Of a stretch of 28,646 nt of DNA, positions 15,549 through 23,040 are shown piece by piece. The DNA comes from Gemmataceae bacterium. GTDB taxonomy: Bacteria; Planctomycetota; Planctomycetia; Gemmatales; Gemmataceae. Location: the NCBI GenBank assembly GCA_020847555.1, contig JADLBT010000130.1:1-28646 (forward strand), written 5' to 3'. The position numbers were made by a program, and so were the translations under genes. The notes under the pieces were generated by a model, which had not been told where the DNA came from, searched no databases, and was given only the letters and a program-made list of their open reading frames with translations. How positions within the stretch are numbered: position 1 is the stretch's first letter; each line of letters starts with the position of its first letter.

Positions 15549-16273
15549 TTGCCCCGCGGCCCGGCCGCGGGCGGGCACGCGACCGCGTTGGTGGCGGGCG
15601 CCGCCTCGATCGACCGGCCCTGCACGGTCAGCATGCCGTTGCGCAGCTCCAGGTGGCGGATCTGGACCGTCGGCCGCGGCTGGTCGATCTGGAACCGCAG
15701 GACCGCGGTCGGGTTGCCGTTGTGCCGATACCATGTCACGTCGATGTTGTGCCGCCGGATCATGTTCGAGATCTGCTCCAGCAGCGACTGGGCCGAGATC
15801 GGCAGCGACCCGGCGTGCAGCGACTGCAATTCCAGCACCACCACGTTGCGCTCCTTCGGCGCCAGCCACGCCCGGAAGTCGATCGAGATGACCGTGCTCC
15901 ACGGCGGCTGCCCGTACCGGAACGCGAGCCGGATCCTGTCCTGCTCCAGGACCACCCGCGGCGCCGTCACGTTCTCCGGCAGGAGTTTCCCGGCCACGCC
16001 CGATGACAGGAAGTCCTCCTCGAAGTAGCTGTTCAGCTGGGCCTCCGTGAAGGTGCCGTGCCAGACCGGCTCGCGGTTCATGATCTGATTGACCAGGCTC
16101 GTCACCGTCCGGTAGAACGCCGCCGACTGGTCCCGGCGCAGCTTCCCCGGCGGGATGGCGGCACGCTCGTAAAACGACGGCGTGTGCCGGGCCAGGAGAG
16201 CGAGCGCGCCGAGGGTGACCAGGCCGGCCAGTACGAGTACGCCGACCGCCAGCAGGACCGATTTGCGACGCAT
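15545..16273 (-). CDS. Membrane-anchored protein of unknown function
   Basis: I do not recognise this 242-aa protein. A short basic start (MRRK) is followed by one transmembrane helix, LLAVGVLVLAGLVTLGALAL at residues 6-25, then a soluble, presumably periplasmic domain. It contains SFYERAAIPPGKLRRDQSAA, VWHGTFTEAQLNSYFEED, and beta-rich segments ending TVQIRHLELRNGMLTVQGRS. The pattern 'F.E..LN.y' followed by strands is seen in several planctomycete hypothetical proteins that look like lipid- or membrane-facing beta domains. The ATG at 16273 is preferred to the in-frame ATG at 16309, because the helix then sits at the very N-terminus. The stop codon overlaps that of mqnE. Confidence 0.75.
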   Translation of the reverse strand: MRRKSVLLAVGVLVLAGLVTLGALALLARHTPSFYERAAIPPGKLRRDQSAAFYRTVTSLVNQIMNREPVWHGTFTEAQLNSYFEEDFLSSGVAGKLLPENVTAPRVVLEQDRIRLAFRYGQPPWSTVISIDFRAWLAPKERNVVVLELQSLHAGSLPISAQSLLEQISNMIRRHNIDVTWYRHNGNPTAVLRFQIDQPRPTVQIRHLELRNGMLTVQGRSIEAAPATNAVACPPAAGPRGN

Positions 16274-16412
16274 GACCGGGGTCCAGGAAAGGAGAAGCGG
16301 AACGGCCATTCACGCAGCGGCAGCGAGGTGCGGCTGGACTATAGCGGCGCGCCGGCGGGGGGTCAACGCGGTCTGAGCCCGCAGAGGCCGCGCCCGGGCC
16401 GGAGCCCGGCGT

Positions 16413-16441
16413 TTGACAGGCGCAGGATGCTAATCTACGGT
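16413..16441 (+). promoter_or_regulatory. Candidate promoter of the PilZ gene
   Basis: A perfect TTGACA (16413-16418) is followed after 17 nt by TACGGT (16436-16441). An alternative -10 is the extended box TGC-TAATCT (16428-16436). Either lies about 40-50 nt before the PilZ ATG. Confidence 0.45.
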
Positions 16442-16481
16442 TGAGCAGAGGCGACTTGCTCACGGTAACAGACGAGGCGTT

Positions 16482-16856
16482 ATGGCGGAGCTGGGTATTC
16501 CCATCCAGGCGGAGATGACGTTGTTGCAGCGACACCAGTGGATCAAACGTCGGGTTGAGCCGCGCTACCACTGCGGGCCGGCGACGGCCGCACGGGTGCT
16601 GCACCGGGTCGGGGGCGAGGCGCCGCGGCGCGTCTGGATCCTGAACCTGTCGGCCACCGGCGCCGGGATCCAGGCGGGCCAGCCGCTGGAGGCGGAAACG
16701 CTGATCGTCATCAACCTGCGCAGCGTCGCCCAGGACCGCGTGTTCGACCTGCCCGCCCGGGTGGTTCACTGCACCCCGCAGGTGAACGGCGAGTGGCTCA
16801 TCGGGTGTGAGTTCGCGGACCAGCTCAGCCCGGACGACCTCGACGCCCTGCTGTAG
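16482..16856 (+). CDS. PilZ-domain protein
   Basis: This 124-aa single-domain protein probably binds cyclic di-GMP. The RxxxR motif is in RRVEPR (Arg24 and Arg28), and the second half of the binding site is NLSATGAGI at residues 55-63 (the [D/N]xSxxG motif). The strands LIVINLRS, LPARVVHC, and WLIGCEFAD complete the PilZ barrel. There is no attached enzymatic or output domain, so it would act by protein-protein contact; no c-di-GMP synthase or phosphodiesterase is adjacent. It is a single gene, convergent with the ABC permease (8 bp between stops), and it has its own good promoter. Confidence 0.88.
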   Translation: MAELGIPIQAEMTLLQRHQWIKRRVEPRYHCGPATAARVLHRVGGEAPRRVWILNLSATGAGIQAGQPLEAETLIVINLRSVAQDRVFDLPARVVHCTPQVNGEWLIGCEFADQLSPDDLDALL

Positions 16857-16871
16857 GGCCGCGCCTACAGC
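16850..16871. terminator. Short symmetric hairpin over two convergent stop codons
   Basis: GCTGTAGG (16850-16857) and CCTACAGC (16864-16871) are exact reverse complements around a 6-nt loop. The PilZ TAG and the permease TAG each lie in one arm. It has no T-run; it is a possible bidirectional transcription stop, or the result of both genes ending in the same Leu-stop codons. Confidence 0.3.
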
Positions 16872-17800
16872 GGCGCCGGCAGGTCGCGACGGCAGAAGGT
16901 CCACAGCGCCAGCAGATACCCGACCGTCCCCACCCCTGCCAGGACGCCCACCCTTCCCCACACCAGCGGGTCGGCGTACCAGTCGGCTCGCAGGATGACT
17001 TCCTGCGGCTGGTAGTAGTAGAAGACGGTCAAGGGGCGCAACGGCTCGATCACCGGCCAGAGCTGGCCGACCACGTTGACGAGGAACTGGAAGAGGGTGA
17101 GCAGCACGGCCACGCCGAGAACCCGGCCGCGGAACCGCCCGCCGGCCGACAGCCAGAGGGAGTAACCGCTCACCGCGAACAGCAGCGCCCCGACGTACAG
17201 CAGGGCCGGGCTGCACTGCAGCGGCTCCAGCCGCAGCTGTTCGGGTCCGAGTTCCCCGAGCAGCAGCGGCCGCAGTTTGAGCTGTTCCGGTGCCACCCGG
17301 ATCTCGCCGACCAGCCACACCCCCGCCACCGTGCCGGCCCACATGCTCAGGCACAGCACCGGGATCACGATCAGATCGATCAGGAAGTGAGCGCCGATGA
17401 CCCGCGCCCGGGGCACCGGCTGCGCGAGCAGCAGCTCCATCGTTCCGCGATCGATCTCCCCCGCGATCGCGCCGGCCGCGCGTCCGATCGCCCAGATGCA
17501 CAGCAGCGTCTGCACCAGCGGGTGGACGTACCCGATGGACAGCACGTCCATCGCCCGGCCGAGGCTGACGCGCTCGCCGCCCATCAGCGTCCGCACGATC
17601 TTGCCCGGCCCCTCGAAAATCTTCTGCTGCAGCTCGTTCAGGCTCCGGTCCTTGTCGCCCAGCAGCACCGGCACCAGCTCGCCGGTGATGCGCTGGGTGA
17701 TCTTGCACCACAACATCTCGAAGGCCATCAGCAGCAGGGCGACGACGAGCAGCGCGGTGCGTGCGTCCCGGAGCAGTTTGCGAACGAGGATGCGGGTCAT
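16865..17800 (-). CDS. ABC-2-type exporter permease
   Basis: This 311-aa integral membrane protein pairs with the ATPase encoded just upstream. Hydrophobic segments include TALLVVALLLMAFEML (about residues 14-29), a segment around LVQTLLCIWAIGRAAG, LIDLIVIPVLCLSMWAGTVA, ALLYVGALLFAVSGYSLWL, VLGVAVLLTLFQFLVNVVG, and VGVLAGVGTVGYLLALWTF near the C-terminus, giving six likely helices. GEIDRGTMELLLAQPVPR matches the conserved cytoplasmic loop of ABC-2 permeases. The ATG at 17800 overlaps the ATPase stop (ATGA), so translation is coupled. The substrate is unknown. Confidence 0.88.
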   Translation of the reverse strand: MTRILVRKLLRDARTALLVVALLLMAFEMLWCKITQRITGELVPVLLGDKDRSLNELQQKIFEGPGKIVRTLMGGERVSLGRAMDVLSIGYVHPLVQTLLCIWAIGRAAGAIAGEIDRGTMELLLAQPVPRARVIGAHFLIDLIVIPVLCLSMWAGTVAGVWLVGEIRVAPEQLKLRPLLLGELGPEQLRLEPLQCSPALLYVGALLFAVSGYSLWLSAGGRFRGRVLGVAVLLTLFQFLVNVVGQLWPVIEPLRPLTVFYYYQPQEVILRADWYADPLVWGRVGVLAGVGTVGYLLALWTFCRRDLPAPL

Positions 17801-18669
17801 GCCGGCGTTCCGTGGTAGCGGGCGTAGATCGGACCGAGGCCGAGCGGTTCCAGCTTCAGATCGACCACCTGCTGCCGGGCCAGCCACCCCAGCAGCGGCG
17901 CGAGCGGGCCGTCATACGCGAACGCCACCCGGTTGCCGTCGCGGGTGACGCCGCCCAGGCCGGGCAGGTCGGGCAGCGCTTCGACGACGCCGGTGAAGGC
18001 GGCCGTGACGACGCGCGTCCCGCGCAGGTCGGCCAGCGCCTGCAGGTGGACCAGCCGGCCGCGCTGGAGGATGCCGACGCGATCGCACACCTGCTCCACC
18101 TCGGTCAGGACGTGAGAGGAGAACAGCACCGCCTGCCCGCGGTCGCGTGCCTCGCGCAGCTGGGACAGCAGCTCGTCCCGCATGGTCGGGTCGAGGGTGT
18201 TCGTCGGCTCGTCGAGGATGAGCAACGGCGCGTGCGGAGCCAGCACGGCGAGCAGTGCGACCTTGCGCTTCATCCCCGACGACAGCTGCGCGATGGGGCG
18301 CGTCAGGTCGATGTCCAGGGTGCCGGCCAGACGCCGGATCTCCGCCCGCTCGGTGGTGCCGCGCAGCCCGCACAGGAAGCGGATCAGCTGCCGGCCGGTC
18401 ATGTTCTCGTAGAGGCGCAGCTCGCCCGGCAGGTAGGCGACGCGCGCCCGGGCGGCGACGCTGTCGTTCCAGCAATGGTGGCCGTCGATCCACGCCGCCC
18501 CGTCGGTCGGCCTCAGGAACCCCAGGAGCAGGCGCAGAGCGGTCGATTTGCCCGACCCGTTCGGCCCGAGCAGGCCGAACACCTCGCCGGGAGCGAGCGT
18601 CAGGTCCAGCCGGTCCAGGGCGCGAACGGTGCCGTAATCCTTGGTCAGTTGCTCGGTGTGCAGGAGCAT
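17797..18669 (-). CDS. ABC exporter ATP-binding protein
   Basis: The 290-aa protein is an ATPase of the ABC-2 drug/antibiotic-exporter type. Walker A is GPNGSGKST at residues 35-43, the signature LSSGM at 129-133, Walker B LLILDEPT at 149-156, and the switch His is in SSHV. The usual Q-loop glutamine is replaced in YLPGE (residues 79-83), a variant I recall in this exporter group. The last 80 residues form a small C-terminal domain (GTRVVTAAFTG, GVTRDGNRVAFAY). Sequence upstream of the ATG at 18669 is Pro-rich and not conserved in type. It is the first gene of the two-gene operon and divergent from thiolase. Confidence 0.9.
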   Translation of the reverse strand: MLLHTEQLTKDYGTVRALDRLDLTLAPGEVFGLLGPNGSGKSTALRLLLGFLRPTDGAAWIDGHHCWNDSVAARARVAYLPGELRLYENMTGRQLIRFLCGLRGTTERAEIRRLAGTLDIDLTRPIAQLSSGMKRKVALLAVLAPHAPLLILDEPTNTLDPTMRDELLSQLREARDRGQAVLFSSHVLTEVEQVCDRVGILQRGRLVHLQALADLRGTRVVTAAFTGVVEALPDLPGLGGVTRDGNRVAFAYDGPLAPLLGWLARQQVVDLKLEPLGLGPIYARYHGTPA

Positions 18670-18836
18670 GGTCGTGGAGCCGGTAACAGGGGCGCAGGGG
18701 TGAGGATACAGGGGAGGCGGGGCACCCACAAGGGACGACCAGGGCGGCACGTTCGGCCTGAGATCGCGCTTGCGGCTGCCCCCCTGGCATCCTCCACGAG
18801 CCAGGGCCTGGCGTTTCCCGGCCTCCCGGCCGCAGG

Positions 18837-18842
18837 TAGAAT
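18837..18842 (+). promoter_or_regulatory. Possible -10 box for the thiolase gene
   Basis: TAGAAT lies 42 nt before the thiolase ATG. The matching -35 position (TTTCCC, 17 nt upstream) is poor. The same 214-bp gap must also carry the promoter of the leftward ABC operon. Confidence 0.25.
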
Positions 18843-18883
18843 GAACGTTACCGTGCCCGCATTGTCATGTCGAGGGAAGACCG

Positions 18884-20062
18884 ATGACCGAAACGCTGAT
18901 CCTCTCCGCCGTCCGCACGCCCATCGGCAAGTACCTCGGCGGCCTCGCCGACGTGCCGGCCCCGCAACTCGGCGCCCTCGCCGTCCAGGAGGCGCTGCGC
19001 CGGTCCGGGGCGCGCCCGGAGCAGGTGGACGAGGTGATCCTGGGCAACGTCATCCAGGCGGGCCTCGGCCAGAACCCGGCCCGGCAGGCGGCCCTGAAGG
19101 CGGGCCTGCCCGACACGGTCGCCGCCTTCACCGTCAACAAGGTGTGTGGGTCCGGGCTGAAGGCGATCATGCTCGCGGTCCAGGCGCTCCGGGCTGGCGA
19201 CGCCGAATTGCTCGTGGCGGGCGGGATGGAGAGCATGAGCCGCGCCCCGTACCTGCTGCTCGGCGCCCGCGCCGGGTGGAAATACGGCGATCAGAAGGCG
19301 GTCGATGCGATGGTCCACGACGGCCTGTGGTGCGCCTTCGAGTGCTGGCACATGGGCGAGGCGGCCGAACACATCGCCGCCCGGTGCGGGGTGACGCGCG
19401 CCGATCAGGACCGCTTCGCCGCCCGGAGCCACCAGCGCGCGGCCGCGGCGTGGGAGCGTGGCGCCTTCACTGCCGAGGTCGTTCCGGTCACCGTCGGCAG
19501 CGGGCCGAAGGCGAAGACCGTCTCGCGCGACGAGGGGCTGCGCCCGGACACGACGGCGGAGGGGCTGGGCAAACTGAAGGCCGCCTTCAAGGAGGGCGGC
19601 ACCGTGACCGCCGGCAACGCCTCGATGCTCAGCGATGGCGCTGCGGCGCTGGTCGTGGCGTCGCGCCAGGCCGCTGACCGTCTCGGGACGAAACCGCTGG
19701 GGCGCGTCGTCGCCTACGCGACGAGCGGGGTGGCGCCGAAGGAGATCTTCATCGCCCCGGTCGAGGCGGTGCGCCAGGTTCTCGACCGGGCCGCCTTGCG
19801 GCCTGGCGACATCGACCTGTTTGAGTTGAACGAGGCGTTCGCGGCGCAGATGCTGGCGTGCGGCAAGGGGCTGGAACTGGACGAGAGCCGGGTGAACGTC
19901 AACGGCGGGGCGATCGCGCTGGGGCACCCCATCGGAGCGTCGGGAGCGCGGGTACTGGTGACGCTGCTGCACGCGCTGGAGCAGCGTGGGCTGAAGCGCG
20001 GGCTGGCAGCGCTGTGCCTGGGCGGCGGCAACGCGGTGGCGATGGTGGTGGAGCGCGTATAG
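18884..20062 (+). CDS. Acetyl-CoA C-acetyltransferase (thiolase)
   Basis: This 392-aa thiolase interconverts two acetyl-CoA with acetoacetyl-CoA in the cytosol; related thiolases cleave longer 3-ketoacyl-CoAs. The nucleophile is C88 in [14 protein letters not shown] is at 316-319, H348 is in [16 protein letters not shown], and the acid/base C378 is in [11 protein letters not shown]. The length is that of biosynthetic thiolase. GAGGGAAG about 6 nt upstream supports the start. It opens an acyl-CoA block with the B12-dependent mutase genes that begin 300 bp downstream, which suggests short-chain acyl-CoA (butyrate, valine or related) metabolism. Confidence 0.93.
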   Translation: MTETLILSAVRTPIGKYLGGLADVPAPQLGALAVQEALRRSGARPEQVDEVILGNVIQAGLGQNPARQAALKAGLPDTVAAFTVNKVCGSGLKAIMLAVQALRAGDAELLVAGGMESMSRAPYLLLGARAGWKYGDQKAVDAMVHDGLWCAFECWHMGEAAEHIAARCGVTRADQDRFAARSHQRAAAAWERGAFTAEVVPVTVGSGPKAKTVSRDEGLRPDTTAEGLGKLKAAFKEGGTVTAGNASMLSDGAAALVVASRQAADRLGTKPLGRVVAYATSGVAPKEIFIAPVEAVRQVLDRAALRPGDIDLFELNEAFAAQMLACGKGLELDESRVNVNGGAIALGHPIGASGARVLVTLLHALEQRGLKRGLAALCLGGGNAVAMVVERV

Positions 20063-20189
20063 CGTGAGGGACGCGCCGAGCCGAGTCGCGCGAGCGGGTC
20101 GCGCCGCTCCGCAGGCGCATGTGCGAGTATCACCGCGAGTTGCGTCGGCGGCATGGTCTGTCGATCCTGCCGCTCGCCATTTGCTCGGG

Positions 20190-20345
20190 CACGAGTCGGG
20201 CAAGGTCATGGTCTGCGGACACACACCGCGGAAGAACGGCCGGCCGCGCCACCTCGGCCACGCGGTGTGCCTCGCCACCTGGGTGTACGGGGACGGCTGG
20301 CTCAAGCGCACCGGCTGGATCGAGGAACTGGTTTCGGACACCTGA
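20190..20345 (+). pseudogene. C-terminal fragment of a metallophosphatase (PPP family)
   Basis: An open frame gives HESGKVMVCGHTPRKNGRPR, then HLGHAVCLATWVYGDGWL, and stops at 20345. This matches what I know of the C-terminal part of planctomycete serine/threonine phosphatase-like metallophosphoesterases, where 'GKVMVCGHT' carries a metal-ligand His and is followed by 'LGHAVCIDT...GGWLTCLDV'. The metal-binding N-terminal motifs (GDxHG, GDxxDRG, GNHE) are missing; the upstream 125 bp back to the thiolase stop shows no recognisable continuation. The frame is formally open from 20064, but its first 40 residues look like non-coding sequence. I take this as a remnant filling the 304-bp gap between thiolase and the mutase. 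Confidence 0.55.
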
Positions 20346-20366
20346 CAAAAGCGCAGGAGAACGTAC

Positions 20367-22019
20367 ATGGCCCCCGTGATCGATACCGCCGCCCGCGCGC
20401 GCTGGGAGCAAGAGGTCGCCGCCGCCCCCGGCCGCGCCCAACCGCCGACCACCGTCAGCGGGATGCCGGTCGCGCCACTCTACACCCCCGACAACCTCAA
20501 CGGCTTCGACCACGATACCGACCTGGGCTATCCGGGCCAGTACCCGTTCGCGCGCGGCGTCCACGCCTCGATGTACCGCAGCCGGCTGTGGACGATGCGC
20601 CAGTTCGCCGGGTTCGGCACGGCGCGGCAGACGAACGGGCGCTTCCGATTCCTGCTCGACAAGGGCCAGACCGGGCTGAGCACCGCGTTCGACCTGCCGA
20701 CGCTGATGGGCCTGGACAGCGACGATCCGCGTTCGTTCGGCGAGGTCGGCCGGCTCGGCGTCGCGGTCGATACGCTCGACGACATGCGCGAGCTGTTCGC
20801 CGGCATCGACCTGGCGCGGGTGTCGGTGTCGATGACGATCAATGCGCCGGCGGCGATCGTGATGGCGTACTTCCTGGCGAACGCGCGGGATCGCGGCATC
20901 GACTGGCGGCAGCTGCGCGGCACGCTGCAGAACGACATCCTCAAGGAGTTCCACGCCCAGAACGAATTTGTCTTCCCGCCCGCGCCGCACGTCCGGCTGG
21001 TGTGCGACACGATCGAGTTCTGCGCCCGCCACGTTCCGCAGTGGAACCCCGTCAGCATCAGCGGCTACCACATCCGCGAGGCCGGCTCGACCGCCGTGCA
21101 GGAACTCGCCTTTACCCTCGCCGACGGGTTCCACTATCTCGGCATCTGCCTCGCCCGCGGGATGGACGTGGACGAGTTCGCCCCGCGCCTGTCGTTCTTC
21201 TTCAACGCCCACAACGACATCTTCGAGGAGATCGCCAAGTACCGGGCGGCGCGCGTCCTGTGGGCCGAGGCGCTGCGCCACAAGTACGGCGCCAAGAAGG
21301 AGGCGTCGTGGAAACTCCGCTTCCACGCCCAGACGGCGGGGTGCAGCCTGCAGGACAAACAGCCCCAGGTGAACCTGATGCGGGTCGCCTACCAGGCGCT
21401 GGCGGCCGTGCTGGGCGGGTGCCAGTCGCTCCACACCAACAGCATGGACGAGACGCTTGCCCTGCCGTCCGAGCACGCCGTCACACTCGCCCTCCGCACG
21501 CAGCAGGTGCTCGCACACGAGACGGGCGTGACGAACACCGTCGATCCGGTCGGCGGCAGCTACTTCGTCGAGGCGCTGACGAAACAGATGCAGCAGGACG
21601 CCCGCGCCTACTTCGAGCGCATCGAGGGGCTGGGCGGGATGCTCCCGGCCATCGAGGTCGGGTTTTTCCGCCGCGAGATCGCCGAGGCGGCGTTCACGTA
21701 CCAGCGCGACGTGGACGCGAAGCGGAAGCTCATCGTCGGCGTCAACGCCTTCCAGGAGGCGGACGAGAAGCCGCTCGACATCCTGCAGGTCGAGGAGGGC
21801 GTCGAGCGCGCGCAGGTCGCGTCGCTGCGGCGGATCAAGGGCCAGCGCGACGCGGAGACGGTGTGCCGCTCGCTCGACACGGTCCGGCGCGTGGCGGGGA
21901 CGAAGGAGAACCTGATGCCGGCATTCCTGGACGCGGCGGAGGCCCGCTGCACCGTGGGCGAGATCATGAATGCACTGGCGGACGTGTTCGGGCGCTACGA
22001 CGGGGCGGCGAAGTGGTGA
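20367..22019 (+). CDS. B12-dependent acyl-CoA mutase large subunit, isobutyryl-CoA mutase-like
   Basis: The 550-aa protein is the catalytic TIM-barrel subunit of the methylmalonyl-CoA mutase family without the B12 domain. Typical segments are LWTMRQFAGFGTARQTN (74-90), GQTGLSTAFDLPTLMGLDSD, LQNDILKEF (187-195), WNPVSISGYHIREAGSTA, FAPRLSFFF, and GGCQSLHTNSMDE. The two substrate-reading residues of methylmalonyl-CoA mutase, Tyr89 and Arg207 in the Propionibacterium enzyme, align here with Phe80 and Gln198. That pair is the one described for isobutyryl-CoA mutase, and the Arg that holds the free carboxylate of methylmalonyl-CoA is absent. The predicted reaction is therefore isobutyryl-CoA to n-butyryl-CoA or a related uncharged acyl-CoA. 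The small subunit and MeaB-like chaperone follow, after an interposed Uma2 gene. Confidence 0.85.
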   Translation: MAPVIDTAARARWEQEVAAAPGRAQPPTTVSGMPVAPLYTPDNLNGFDHDTDLGYPGQYPFARGVHASMYRSRLWTMRQFAGFGTARQTNGRFRFLLDKGQTGLSTAFDLPTLMGLDSDDPRSFGEVGRLGVAVDTLDDMRELFAGIDLARVSVSMTINAPAAIVMAYFLANARDRGIDWRQLRGTLQNDILKEFHAQNEFVFPPAPHVRLVCDTIEFCARHVPQWNPVSISGYHIREAGSTAVQELAFTLADGFHYLGICLARGMDVDEFAPRLSFFFNAHNDIFEEIAKYRAARVLWAEALRHKYGAKKEASWKLRFHAQTAGCSLQDKQPQVNLMRVAYQALAAVLGGCQSLHTNSMDETLALPSEHAVTLALRTQQVLAHETGVTNTVDPVGGSYFVEALTKQMQQDARAYFERIEGLGGMLPAIEVGFFRREIAEAAFTYQRDVDAKRKLIVGVNAFQEADEKPLDILQVEEGVERAQVASLRRIKGQRDAETVCRSLDTVRRVAGTKENLMPAFLDAAEARCTVGEIMNALADVFGRYDGAAKW

Positions 22020-22048
22020 GCGTGATCGAACGACTTCAGGAGGTGGAC

Positions 22049-22600
22049 ATGGAAGCAGTCAACACACTCTTGACGGCCGAGCAGTTTCGACTGCTCCCCG
22101 GCAACGGGCAACCCAGGGAACTGGTACGCGGGAGGGTCGTGCCGATGAATGTGCCTGCGCCTCGTCACGGGGAGATTTGCGGCAGAGTGGTTCGGTTCGT
22201 CGGGAACTTTGTCGAGGAGCGTGATCTCGGCCGCGTGGTGAGCAACGATGCCGGGATCATCACCGAACGCGGTCCCGATACGGTGCGCGGCGCCGACGTG
22301 GCCTACTACAGTTATCTCCGCGTCCCCAAAGGTCCGATGCCGGACGGGTATCTTCCCGTGGCGCCGGAACTGGTCTTCGAGGTGCGCTCGCCGACGGATC
22401 GCTGGAAAAAGGTGCTCGCGAAGGTGGCTGAGTACCTGAACGCCGGGGTCGCGGTGGTGTGCGTGCTGGACGCGCAAACCGAGACGGCCCACGCTTACTT
22501 CGAGGACCAGCCCACGCAGATCTTCCAGGCGGACCAGGAGCTTGTCCTGCCGGAGTTGTTGCCGGGCTTTCAGGTACGTGTCCGGCGGTTCTTCGAGTGA
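22049..22600 (+). CDS. Uma2-family (DUF820) PD-(D/E)XK-type nuclease-like protein
   Basis: The 183-aa product has the Uma2 layout: LTAEQFRLLPGNGQPRELVR near the N-terminus, ELVRGRVVPMNVPAPRHGEI, RGADVAYYSY with the likely catalytic Asp, PELVFEVRSPTDRW with the Glu, KKVLAKVAEYLNAGVAVVCV giving the lysine-bearing helix, and a C-terminal strand LPELLPGFQVRV. The cellular role of the family is unknown despite its restriction-endonuclease-like fold. An ideal AGGAGGT lies 5 nt before the ATG at 22049. It is wedged between the large and small subunit genes of the mutase, 29 bp from each, in the same direction. The family is multicopy in planctomycetes and cyanobacteria, so this is probably an insertion. 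Confidence 0.88.
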   Translation: MEAVNTLLTAEQFRLLPGNGQPRELVRGRVVPMNVPAPRHGEICGRVVRFVGNFVEERDLGRVVSNDAGIITERGPDTVRGADVAYYSYLRVPKGPMPDGYLPVAPELVFEVRSPTDRWKKVLAKVAEYLNAGVAVVCVLDAQTETAHAYFEDQPTQIFQADQELVLPELLPGFQVRVRRFFE

Positions 22601-22629
22601 TCGTGTCCCCAGGAGGCAGGAAACCGGCC

Positions 22630-23040
22630 ATGACCGTTACCCCACCGCCCCGTGTCGTCCTCGCCAAGGTCGGGCTCGACGGCCACGACCGCGGCATCAA
22701 GGTGGTCGCCCGCGCCCTGCGCGACGCTGGGTTCCACGTCATCTATGCCGGGCTGTGGCAGACGCCCGAGGCGGTCGTTCGCGCCGTCGCCGACGAGGAC
22801 GCCGACTGGCTCGGCCTGAGCCTCCTCAGCGGCGCCCACATGACCCTGGTGCCGCGCGTCCTGCAACTGCTGCGCGCGGCCGGCCTGGAACACGTCGGCG
22901 TGCTCGTCGGCGGCATCATCCCCGAGGGCGACATGCCGAAGTTGCTGGAGATGGGCGTGGCTCGCGTGTTCGGACCGGGCACGTCACTGGATGAGATCGT
23001 GGCGTTCCTGCGCCAGCGGAGCGAGACGACCCATGCCTGA
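22630..23040 (+). CDS. Cobalamin-binding small subunit of acyl-CoA mutase
   Basis: This 136-aa protein is a stand-alone B12-binding domain. The base-off cobalamin motif DGHDRG (Asp17, His19, Gly22) provides the lower axial His; LSLLSGAHM and VLVGGIIPEGD give the other conserved parts of the Rossmann-like fold. The length equals that of a typical IcmB-type subunit. It should complex with the large subunit at 20367. AGGAGG lies upstream, and the ATG at 22630 gives the family-typical N-terminus VVLAKVGLDGHDRG after a short lead. Its last 8 bp overlap the start of the MeaB-like gene. Confidence 0.92.
   Translation: MTVTPPPRVVLAKVGLDGHDRGIKVVARALRDAGFHVIYAGLWQTPEAVVRAVADEDADWLGLSLLSGAHMTLVPRVLQLLRAAGLEHVGVLVGGIIPEGDMPKLLEMGVARVFGPGTSLDEIVAFLRQRSETTHA

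Noticed and set aside
14205..17711. Very long open frame (1168 codons) on the minus strand
   Set aside because: It runs antisense to mqnE and the PilZ gene and through several well-supported genes; its translation is Arg/Gly/Ala/Pro-rich with no motif. Long antisense frames are expected at this GC content.
20064..20345. Intact 93-aa gene starting right after thiolase
   Set aside because: Only the part from about 20190 looks like protein; the first 40 residues are Arg/Ala-rich and there is no ribosome-binding site of its own. It is treated as a phosphatase remnant.
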